A stretch of DNA of 64,000 nucleotides, from assembly GCA_000711775.1 (NCBI GenBank), contig ARYC01017027.1, positions 1 to 64,000 on the forward strand, written 5' to 3'. Positions within the stretch are counted from its first letter, which is position 1; each line of letters opens with the position of its first letter. Below the pieces are notes generated by a model. That model was given only the letters and a program-made list of their open reading frames with translations, was not told the origin of the DNA and made no database searches. Shown piece by piece: positions 55,079 to 64,000 of this stretch. The translations under genes were made by a program, and so were the position numbers. The DNA is from Oxytricha trifallax. Lineage: Eukaryota; Ciliophora; Spirotrichea; Sporadotrichida; Oxytrichidae.

Positions 55079-58000
55079 ATTTGAAGGAAGTATACATTTA
55101 TATAATATTAATGCTACTTAAAATCATGAAGGAATAGTGGGAATGATCCTAAGAAAACATCTCGGTTCTTCAAATTATACTAAGATATGGTAGTGCTAAG
55201 TATGTTTAAGAGAGTGACACATTATAAAATCTTCAAACCTTTCTTCAATTTAGTTTTAAGAGCAGTACCAGGTTCGCTCATCATTAAAGAAGGTACAGCT
55301 AGATTCATAAACGAGTTCTTATGATCATCTAATTTGCATAGATTTTAGTCTTCATATAGATTATTAATTCAGCACCTCTAGAGTTTACAAAGCAGCGATT
55401 GCAGCAGTGGTAGTAGCAAATGCAGGTATAATTCTACCAGCTTTGATTTTTACTTCGATTCAATCCATACCTTTTAAATTGTAGTTATGTGCTCTGATGT
55501 TTGCCATGGCGTATATGAAATCAATGTGATAATTAGGATCATTATCCTTCTCAAATTCTTGCACCCACATACTATAGGTATAGTAGAACCGTACTCTGAA
55601 ATTAATTGTATAATTAAGTGGTTTTAGGGCATAAAGCTTTTAAGCCATTTATTACATTCTCGTACTTAAGTTTGATTTCTTGAATTTGATCTTCTTGCTA
55701 ATGAGTAGTGCTAGTGTCAATCTATTAACTATCATTTTATTTCTCCATTTCAGAATTTTCTTTCGAAGGATCTTTTTCAACTTGAGATTGTATAGCTGTG
55801 GCTTTCTAATCGCTTGGAACGAATTCTGGCTGTTCATAGATAGCAGAAAATTTATATTTTGTCATAAATATAAATGGCTTGCTTGACTTTTTAAGATCTA
55901 GTAAATTATTATATGTCAGGAATTTCTCTGTCATAAATTTTTGCATAGAGAAGTGTACAGGCAGCTACAAAGTTTACATGCGTTTAGTTATCTTTATCGA
56001 ATTCAACTGGATTAGGAGAACCTTAAAAGTTAATTTAATTATTACTTTTTTGATTTTGGCAATGACCAGAATGTAAAATACACATGCATATATTAAACTT
56101 ATAAATATAAATTTTGTTTTTTAATGAATGGACTACCATCCTTAGTAACTTTGTCGAGTGGATAACCCCTTGTAGTAATTGCTTATTATAATTTAATTAT
56201 GTCCCTGATTAAGAAGTTGCATTTATTGTATAACTAATTATAATGTCATTAACGAAATGTTTTTAGAATCTCTTTCTAGCAAGTCTTACACATTCAAGGA
56301 AATTAGGTGGCTTTTTATCAAGAGTGTTTATAACTTTCTTAATATTTGCTAGTTCTTACTGATCTGCGAAATTAATAGAGTCCTTTTATTCCAAATATTT
56401 ATTAACAACCTGTGGTTATAAAGTTTACAGTTTTCCAAATAAACATAACATTTATTTTAAGGAAGGGCACAAGTGATCACTATATACTTTCTTAAAATTT
56501 TTTTTGATAGACATGTCAAAAATTAAAGTTGAGAAAACTTAAAAAATATAGTACACAATACTTATCTTTGATAGTTCTTATATAATTTATAATATCGTTA
56601 AATATAGCTTATTTATATTAATTTTTTGTTTAAAATTTGGAGGATTTACATTTAAGTAAAATAATTAAAAAATATTTTAAAGAATGAATAAAGTTTTGTT
56701 GAAAAATTATGAAAAATTATGAAAAATTATTATTCAATAAACTACCCTAATTGAATCATATAATTATTATTGACCTTTTAATCATATTTATTAAATAAAA
56801 AAGTTTCGAATTATTTTTAATTTATTGAATTCAATTCTTCTCTTTGCATGTTGAATTTTAATATTTTAATTAATTTATCATCATTCAAAATGTAACCGTA
56901 ATTAAGATAATTATTTGAAAAGTTTGGATTTCATTATGCCAATATTATAATTAAGATAATTTAGGTATTTGCCTGATTTTTTTCAAATTTTTTTAATTCA
57001 AACATTTTTGTTGTAAAAGATACGTGTAATTTTTAAGATAAATTTATCAATAATAAATATTTATAAAAGATATTTTTAAGGATTTAAAATCAACCTTTTT
57101 TTATAGTTAATTATGATTTTTTGTAGTTTATGTCTTTGGCCCACTCAATACAATGAATAATTTCCTCTGGGAACATTTTAAGTGTGCAATGAGGTATCTC
57201 GGTGTTGTCTACTGGGTCATTCTAATTGGCATAAGATTCTGTCTTATACTCTGGCAGTACTAGTTACACGTGACCCTTGGGATCTAAAGTACCACTATCA
57301 ATTAATGTATTCATAGCTGCCATGCATTTCCCGTCTATGCATAATCTGGCAGCTACGTTATCAAGAGCAAATAAAGAATAAACTATAATTCTTGCTCATT
57401 AAAATAAAGTAAGAGCATTGGTTACAATTGACTACTCTTTGAAGAAGCCTTCATTGTAGATATGGGAGGTACCATCATGAATCTTGTCTAATCTAGCTAT
57501 CACGTGATTTTTTAGATTTGGATTCATTTGAATGGCTGCGGTTGCTGCAGTCGATGATTTAGGCTTATGTATACTTATAATATTTTTACAATTATTATTT
57601 ATAGAATATTTTATGAATAACTAATTTAAATGCTTCTCTCTGAATAAGAACTGTCTATTTAGGTTTCTAACTTCAATAACATCTGGATCTGTATGTATGA
57701 TTTATACCTCACTACCAGTACCTATTCTAAATGATGTTTTTTTTATTTTATACTTTTGAAACAATAAAGTTTAATTTGCAATTGAACAACTTATCGACGA
57801 GGTCTTTGCCTAAAATTAGATTCAAACCGTCATATCTGTTTCCACTCTCCTTAAACAAACATTATGATTGCTCTTCAAAAATTATCATAAATTAATTAGG
57901 AGTTGAATTACTAATAATAAAAGTATCTCAATTAATATTTTTATTTAATAAATGATATAAAATTATGATTATATTGAAGTATAAGTTTGTATTATATTTT

Positions 58001-60143
58001 TATCAGATTTAAATTTATATAAACATTTTTATCATTACCTTTAAAATAAGAGTTTATGAAATGAATATTAATAACATAAATACGATGATATTAGCTTTTA
58101 TCTATAATTTATTTCAATAGAAAATTAACAAAATCAAAGTTTATGTAGGAAAATTAATGCAATGAATTTAATTTTAAAAATGAAAATTTATTAATTCTAT
58201 GCAAAATGAGAAAAAACAAATATATAAAGATTTTAATTATAGAATTTTTTGGCTATGGGATCAAACACGCCCCCCCCATAATGTATATTTTTCTTTTTGT
58301 AGTCTTATAGAGTTTTTGACGCTGAGTAATAGTAGTTAATAAACTGCTAGTGTGCAATCAATAGTTTTCAAGATATGGCCCCAAATAAGTTCACATTTTA
58401 TATATAAATTATAGTAAAAATTATAAAATATTTCCAAATTTTCATAAAAATCTAATTTTTCATTAAAATACCAATTTAGAGGATTTAATGAAAATTTAAA
58501 GAATTTATTTAATTTATCAAAATAATATCATAATAAATTTATTTTACATTATTGTAATAAAATTAACGTCCAAATAATTTATTATGATATTATTTTGATA
58601 AATTAAATAAATTCTTTAAATTTTCATTAAATCCTCTAAATTGGTATTTTAATGAAAAATTAGATTTTTATGAAAATTTGGAAATATTTTATAATTTTTA
58701 CTATAATTTATATATAAAATGTGAACTTATTTGGGGCCATATCTTGAAAACTATTGATTGCACACTAGCAGTTTATTAACTACTATTACTCAGCGTCAAA
58801 AACTCTATCAGATTACAAAAAGAAAAATATACATTATGGGGGGGGCGTGTTTGATCCCATAGCCAATTTTTTTTTATATTTAAAATATAGTTCCTTTAAA
58901 ATTATATTGTAGTTTTTCAATTGTAAATAACTCCATGCAATCGAAATAGAATAATTAGTTAATTGGCATGTAAACTAAGAAATAAATAAACAGTTTTATC
59001 AAATTATTTTATAAATATTCTTTTGAGTAATACCTTTGACAATTTCTTAAGACACTACACCTCCAATAAAAGCACAAATAGGTGGTAATTATTAATTAAT
59101 TAAAATTAATTTAAACTCCCAATAAATCAATAATTTAAAAAATAATCATAATAAATTTTCTAATTATTTTTTAAAATAATTAATCAATAGTACGATTGAG
59201 TAAGCAAGAATGATTCAAGCATTTCTTTGACTTTTTTCTTCTTTTAATCTGAATCTTCTTCCTTGTATAAATTTTTGAATAAAACAACTATTTGTTCTCT
59301 TAAGCCAACATGCGCCAAATTTCTCTTTTCATTCTCATATACTTTGTAGATTTCATGGATTATCTTCTGACGTAATTTCTTTACAGTTTTTTTAGAATTA
59401 TATAGCTATTTTATTGTAAATTTTAATGTTCAATCTCTTCTTAAGTTTTTAAGTTAATAGTCAATCATACCTTAATTTGCTTGGCAACCCCAGAACCCTC
59501 ATAAAGAAAGAATAATTAATGCATATTATTTTTACAGCGAAAATAGCAGTTAAATCAACATCATTGAGTTTGAAGGAAGTTGGGTTTATAACTGTTATGC
59601 ATGACTGTGAATTGTTAAGTGAATCACTCATATTTGACTTCTTTTACATGCCTTATATTTCTTTTAGAGTAATCACATCACCATCTTGATACTTGTGCTT
59701 GAAATATTAATTTTAATTTCTAATAGAGTTACAATGCTTGAGTTGGATATGAAATATTATTCATCATAATTTCCCACGTAGCTACTATAATTTTCAAATC
59801 TACGACTTTCAAATCTTTAGTCTCTTTAATGAAATCTACCACAGACTTTTCATTATCCTTAACAGAGACTTTGACGTAGTAATTTAGTTGTTAGAGCTTA
59901 GCAAGTGAACTTTCATCTCTAAATTCAAGTTTTTGCAAATCATTGTTATCAATGAAGAACTGGCCTGATTAGTCCGCTGCTCTGACATTGGATTTATCTG
60001 TTAGTATTAGTTCTTTGCAGCCAGCGAATAAATAAAAATCAAATAAAAAAAGGGATATTCTTAGCTATTTCTATACCCAAAGGATCGAGACCCTAGTGTA
60101 GGATTCTTGATTCTGCTTGCTTTGCTACTGCTTCAATTCCCAT
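55079..60143 (-). CDS. UBA1-like: Ubiquitin-activating enzyme E1, germline locus 2 (scrambled, MDS/IES organised)
   Basis: Segmental duplicate of locus 1 with the same E1 motifs in the same order. MGIEAVAKQAESRIL at the start (60143 down) is in frame, unlike locus 1. Then GLDPLGIEIAKNI, GCKELILTDKSNVRAADQSG, the 15-bp pointer (59800-59814), YQDGDVITLKEIQGM, CAFIGGVVSQKIVKG, MPINQLFYFDCMELF, RYDGLNLILG, the empty slot for the glycine-loop MDS (57722-57774), NLNRQFLFREKH, CTLKMFPEE (catalytic Cys, codon 57186-57188), DKVTKDGRPF, PVEFDKDNQRYVDF-like, KAGRIIPAFATTTA and SFMNLAVPSLMMSEPG. Probably the better candidate for the functional germline gene, provided the displaced MDSs at 5.9 and 41 kb join it. 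Confidence 0.85.
57370..57417 (-). other. IES in E1 locus 2, pointer TGCTCTT
   Basis: Same as in locus 1: AAGAGCA (plus) at 57363-57369 and 57411-57417. Its excision joins VTNAL to DNVAAR. Conservation of both pointer and core between the duplicates is expected if the duplication is recent. Confidence 0.88.
58251..58864. mobile_element. 614-bp palindromic fold-back element, 8-bp target duplication
   Basis: Termini GGCTATGGGATCAAACACGC and its complement, arms of ~300 bp. AATTTTTT on both sides (58243-58250, 58865-58872). Related to the element at 24827-25459 at its ends and inner parts, but differing in the middle. Locus 1 lacks it at this position (~24515), so the two insertions are independent. 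Confidence 0.9.
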
Positions 60144-60216
60144 TAAACAAACACCAAATAACATTTCATTAAATTGCTTTTTTATAATTCATTTTAATGA
60201 AATTGACTAAATAAAT

Positions 60217-60407
60217 AGACCCCTTCAAAAAAACTTTTCCCAAATCATAATTTTTTTTACGAAATCTGAAAATATTGTCCTAACATATAATCAAAACCCC
60301 AAAAGACCAAAACCCCGAAAAAAAGCCAAAAATTTTTGCGTGCGGTATAAAGATTTTTTTTTCGTAAAAAGATTTATGATTCGGGAAAAGTTATTTAGGG
60401 GGGGGGC
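60217..60407. mobile_element. 191-bp MITE-like element with telomere-like core
   Basis: Imperfect inverted ends (AGACCCCTTC... CTTTTCCCAAATCATAA against a complement of ATTTATGATTCGGGAAAAG ...GGGGGGGGGCT). TAAATAAAT flanks both sides (60208-60216, 60408-60416). Locus 1 has the empty site at ~26512. Inside lies ATCAAAACCCCAAAAGACCA AAACCCC, resembling C4A4 repeats. No coding capacity. Confidence 0.8.
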
Positions 60408-60659
60408 TAAATAAATTAATTAAGTATTTTCCCTAAACCTTTATATTAAGAAGAATTCTCTTAAATTATAAATGAATAAAAAAAACATCATTTACTTTTC
60501 TATTAATTTATTTGGTTATAATTGCTCTAATATATTTACTCCAGATTATTAATATATATTTAACTTTTTCATCGTTTATGTCTATTGACTATTCAATTTG
60601 CTCCTTACTAGTGGGATCATAGCTGACACTGATATTTTTATGGAATAATTATAAATAAT

Positions 60660-61306
60660 TTATTCAGTTCTTTATACGCTTCTTCCATTAATTGAGCATA
60701 TTTACTGATAATAAAAACTTAATAAAATTCTGTAGTTTGCAACGCTTATCTGAGGAGCCCAGTGATATTTGTGGTCATAAACCAACCCTTGGTAAGTAGC
60801 ATCTGTAATTTTAACTCTGTCCACCCATTCTTTCACTTCTCTCAAGATTTAGTTCGTTTTCAAGTAAAAGCTTCTCTTGATAATAATTAAAATAAAAATT
60901 AACATAAAAGTAAGTACATTTACGTACAACTACTAAAAAAAGTAATTGATTACCTTTTCAAAGCCAGCTGGTGGATTCTTCATAGCATCAATCTTTGCAA
61001 ATTTAACATTGCAATATCAAACTATGTTACTATATCCCTCGTTCTTTTACTCACCTTCATATTAATTTCATATATGATTAAGTACCTTGCTCATATTCAT
61101 AGCCAGGCTCGTTGAAATAGACCTCATTAGACATAATGATTGCTTGAATTGACAGTAAAACTTAGTGTATCGTTGAAAGTTTTGGATCCCAATTCTCAGT
61201 AGAGGAACCTCTCCAGATACGGAGGAGTGATAGACAGACTTTACCGTTTGTATAGAGATTTGTATTGAATCTTACTGTACCACCGCCTGTAGTAACCAGA
61301 GTGCAA
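60660..61306 (-). pseudogene. BIRC6/UBE2O-like E2, germline locus 2, truncated
   Basis: Minus-strand copy of the UBC part: [38 protein letters not shown] (active-site Cys kept), [34 protein letters not shown] and [16 protein letters not shown], ending with AQLMEEAYKELNKL. Upstream the similarity to locus 1 breaks off at 61306 (GAGTGCA), where a TBE-flanking repeat begins. The amino-terminal part, including YPNGPP, is therefore lost here. Probably a truncated duplicate. Confidence 0.75.
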
Positions 61307-61349
61307 TAACAATTCACCAATTATAACAACCCATTCAGCCCATTAAATA

Positions 61350-61408
61350 GCATTGCCAACTAGTCAGCTTCTTAGTTTATATCAGGCTTAGTATGTCACC
61401 CACCCAAA
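61350..61408. repeat. TBE-flanking repeat, copy 4 of 4
   Basis: AGCATTGCCAACTAGTCAGC TTCTTAGTTTATATCAGGCT, ending GTATGTCACCCACCCAAA at the TBE-H terminus. Here it abuts the 57 kD end of an inverted TBE, whereas in the other three places it abuts the transposase end. Confidence 0.65.
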
Positions 61409-61570
61409 CAAAACCCCAAAACCATTTCAGTATTTTGATTGAGTTTTTGAATATTGAAAGTAGACTATTAACGCATGATTTATTAGGGTTTTAATAGGGT
61501 TTACGTAGGGGTTTAATTTTTAAATATTAGTAATTTAAGTGAGTATAACAAGCGAGTATTTTAAAATATT

Positions 61571-64000
61571 TCACACAAACATAAGCTTAGAGTCATGTGG
61601 TAGTTCTCTTAATTTTGTCTTTCTAAGTTGACGTTTGATTGTTTCTATTGCTTGATAATTCTCTTAGTTTGGCTTGATAATAGTTGAGTATGAAAGTTCT
61701 CTGAGGCATCCATTGATTTTATTTTTATCGAGATATTGCTTTATTCTCTGCTTAGAATTTTTCTCACCCCTGCAGCTAAAGTAATCATTCCTTGGCATGT
61801 CGCTCTCTATTATTATTACTGCTAGAGCCCAGATATCCCATTAAGTGTCTCCATCTCTCCAATCTCTCTCTCTCTGGGAAATATCCAGGAGTGCCGTATA
61901 CATTACCTTATGCAGAGGCTTGCACTTGGCTAAAATCATAAAATTTGGTAAATTGCAGTAATTAATCAAGTTTATTTTTCTTAACTAATGAATATAAGGA
62001 ATAAATTATAGTTATAATTAATTAAACATGATTACTCTTGCTAGATGAGTCAAGAGTGTAATCGGCGTTTGCTTCAAATCTCGCTGAGTTAGAGCAGACA
62101 ATGTGGATACAGAAAACTCCAACTAACACAAACTGGAATGAACAGCAAACATAAAGCAGCACTAATGATTAGCTAAGCATTTAAGAGGCTTGATAGCAAA
62201 ACCATACATAATCATGCGCGTACGCTAAATTAGGAACCTCTTTATATTTTAAATATTCAATGAAAATTCATTGTTATATCATAGTATAACTTAGTATTGC
62301 ACTTAAATTATTATCATTAATAAATATTATTCTCATTTAATTTTACTCCATTCGTAGCCAACTTCAAAATTTTTCATGGATTTTTTAGAGGTTGGCTACA
62401 TGATTTAATTAGTTTTAAATTTAATTAATTATTCATCAACTTTATTGACTAATTTGAATTCTATTTTAGTCAAGTTAGAATTCAGATCATTTCAATAATT
62501 TTAATTTATTATAAATGATTTTTTAATAGTAGGATACTAAATTTTCAATTATGATTTTTTATTTAATAGTATTAACTATATGCGTATAATAAATTAAAAT
62601 TATTGAAATGATCTGAATTCTAACTTGACTAAAATAGAATTCAAATTAGTCAATAAAGTTGATGAATAATTAATTAAATTTAAAACTAATTAAATCATGT
62701 AGCCAACCTCTAAAAAATCCATGAAAAATTTTGAAGTTGGCTACGAATGGAGTAAAATTAAATGAGAATAATATTTATTAATGATAATAATTTAAGTGCA
62801 ATACTAAGTTATACTATGATATAACAATGAATTTTCATTGAATATTTAAAATATAAAGAGGTTCCTAATTTAGCGTACGCGCATGATTATGTATGGTTTT
62901 GCTATCAAGCCTCTTAAATGCTTAGCTAATCATTAGTGCTGCTTTATGTTTGCTGTTCATTCCAGTTTGTGTTAGTTGGAGTTTTCTGTATCCACATTGT
63001 CTGCTCTAACTCAGCGAGATTTGAAGCAAACGCCGATTACACTCTTGACTCATCTAGCAAGAGTAATCATGTTTAATTAATTATAACTATAATTTATTCC
63101 TTATATTCATTAGTTAAGAAAAATAAACTTGATTAATTACTGCAATTTACCAAATTTTATGATTTTAGCCTACTCTTTGAGCTCTGTTGAAGTCAATAAT
63201 ATAAACTCTAAGAGGCTGAAAGTTTATCATGATGTTCTCTGGCTTTAAGTCTCTATGAACAAAACCTAGCTTGTGAAGCTCTTCAATCCCCTCAACTATC
63301 TTTTATACTATTTAGTTAATTTATCTCTGACATCTATTGTCAGATAAGAATTCTCTGTGAGTCATTTCAAGTAAAGGAAGCCTGAAAGCTAAATGATCTT
63401 TACCAAGTAAAATAGCATCAAGCTAGATGATATGCCTGCACTCATCTAACTTTGCCTTTTAAAGAGAATAATACTCATTAGCGAATTCAATTTAGAACTT
63501 GTCATCAGCAAGGAAGTAATTGAATGGATATATCTTGTAAGCATATTAGTCATCAGTAATGATTCTCTTCTCTATTTTATCTTCAAGAGTGAGGTAGCTT
63601 TCTAGCCAAGAATCTAACTCAATTATTTTTAATATAGGTATCTTCATTGCCTCTATTTTAACTATGATTTTATTTATCTCAGAGACTGGAAAGTTCTTAA
63701 CTGCTTTCTTCATTTAGACTTACTTCTAGACTTCAACTCTAAGAGACTCCACTGTGTTTCTTGATCTTCTCTTTTAGAGGAATCTATTCCCTGTTGGTTC
63801 ATGAATAAAGACAAAACTTTGATTATGCTTTTCTTTAAGTGCACTTTGAGTTCTCTAGTATGAGAATATGGCTTCTCACAGAACTCACGGACGTACTTCC
63901 CATCTTTCTTTTAATGCTTGAGATATAACCTTGGCATATCGTTGTGTATATCTCTCAAGTGTCTCTTATAAGTTGACTTGTAAGGGAAAACTTTATTGCA
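61571..64000 (-). pseudogene. TBE 57 kD zinc-finger/kinase gene split by a palindrome (TBE-H)
   Basis: From the window edge: CNKVFPYKSTYKRHLRDIH (finger 1), a second finger with its first Cys changed to Arg (VREFCEKPYSHTRELKVH), then ITDDQYAYKIYPFNYFLADD, ELHKLGFVHRDLKPENIM and VYIIDFNRAQR (DFN) at ~63180. Here it is cut by the insert. It resumes with KCKPLHKVMYTALLDISQRE-like sequence and GDTQWDIWALAVIIIESDMP to TGA 61571-61573. Apart from the insert it is better preserved than TBE-B. Confidence 0.8.
61927..63171. mobile_element. 1,245-bp giant palindrome inserted in TBE-H
   Basis: Two arms of ~600 bp meet near 62550. The ends are TGGCTAAAATCATAAAATTT and the complement of AGGCTAAAATC. ACT flanks both sides (61924-61926, 63172-63174). 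TBE-B shows the empty site (AAAGAGTGCAAGCCTCTGC, minus strand sense). A three-base A-N-T duplication is what TBEs make, so a TBE transposase might have moved it. The arms have no coding frame that I trust. Confidence 0.88.

Larger units (their letters stand above)
61409..64000 (-). mobile_element. TBE-H, partial, inverted, runs off the window
   Basis: Terminus CAAAACCCCAAAACCATTTC at 61409, then the 57 kD gene on the minus strand. A 1,245-bp palindrome is inserted in it. Closest to TBE-B (same HKLGFVHRDLK type and the same trailer CGAGT...). The transposase half is beyond the window. Confidence 0.88.

Overview
The window reads as germline (micronuclear) DNA of a stichotrich/spirotrich ciliate, most like Oxytricha. 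Three things support this. (1) Coding stretches make sense only if TAA and TAG are read as Gln and TGA is the sole stop. (2) Many ~4.1-kb transposons end in CAAAACCCCAAAACCC (telomere-like C4A4), have 3-bp A-N-T target duplications, and carry three genes in a fixed order: a DD34E transposase (42 kD type), a convergent 22 kD gene, and a zinc-finger/kinase 57 kD gene. This is the telomere-bearing element (TBE) architecture known from Oxytricha. (3) Host genes are cut into macronuclear-destined segments (MDSs) separated by short AT-rich spacers (IESs) bounded by short direct repeats (pointers), and some MDSs lie tens of kb from their neighbours.

Layout. 1-4.4 kb: TBE-A nested in TBE-B. 4.4-12.6 kb: host MDSs. 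These are an ARM-like piece (-), an unidentified scrambled gene (+), a single displaced MDS of a ubiquitin-activating enzyme E1 gene (-), a kinesin motor (-), and other coding pieces. 12.6-15.5 kb: copy X1 of the E1 3' part, with a 1.1-kb inverted-repeat element in it, joined to a kinesin-tail-like coil. 15.5-21.3 kb: TBE-C, carrying a retro-like insert with a ~500-codon ORF. 21.3-29.7 kb: E1 locus 1, then a BIRC6-like E2 gene, with three fold-back elements. 29.7-37.9 kb: TBE-I with TBE-J nested in it. 37.9-42 kb: more host MDSs, including a second displaced E1 MDS. 42.0-46.1 kb: TBE-D. 46.1-47.9 kb: X3 plus kinesin-like tail. 47.9-55.1 kb: TBE-E/G, internally deleted and split by the inverted TBE-F. 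55.1-61.3 kb: E1/E2 locus 2, a segmental duplicate of locus 1. 61.4 kb to the end: TBE-H, carrying a 1.2-kb palindrome.

How the parts relate. E1 (ubiquitin activation) and a BIRC6-like E2 (ubiquitin transfer) lie head to tail on the minus strand in both duplicates. The E1 gene is scrambled. Its adenylation glycine-loop MDS is at 5.92-6.00 kb and a first-half MDS is at 40.9-41.1 kb, while the other recognised MDSs are collinear in each duplicate. The matching pointers (TGCAAA, GTACTG and a 15-mer) were found by eye and give in-frame protein joins. A second gene has an internal MDS at 12.14-12.29 kb flanked by 13- and 17-bp pointers that match 5.79-5.85 kb. Most TBE genes in the window carry frameshifts or in-frame TGA. 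The transposons and fold-back elements are often datable, because an empty copy of the site also lies in the window.

Limits: all translations and alignments were done by eye. Family names rest on remembered conserved motifs, and exact MDS edges are uncertain except where a pointer pair is given.
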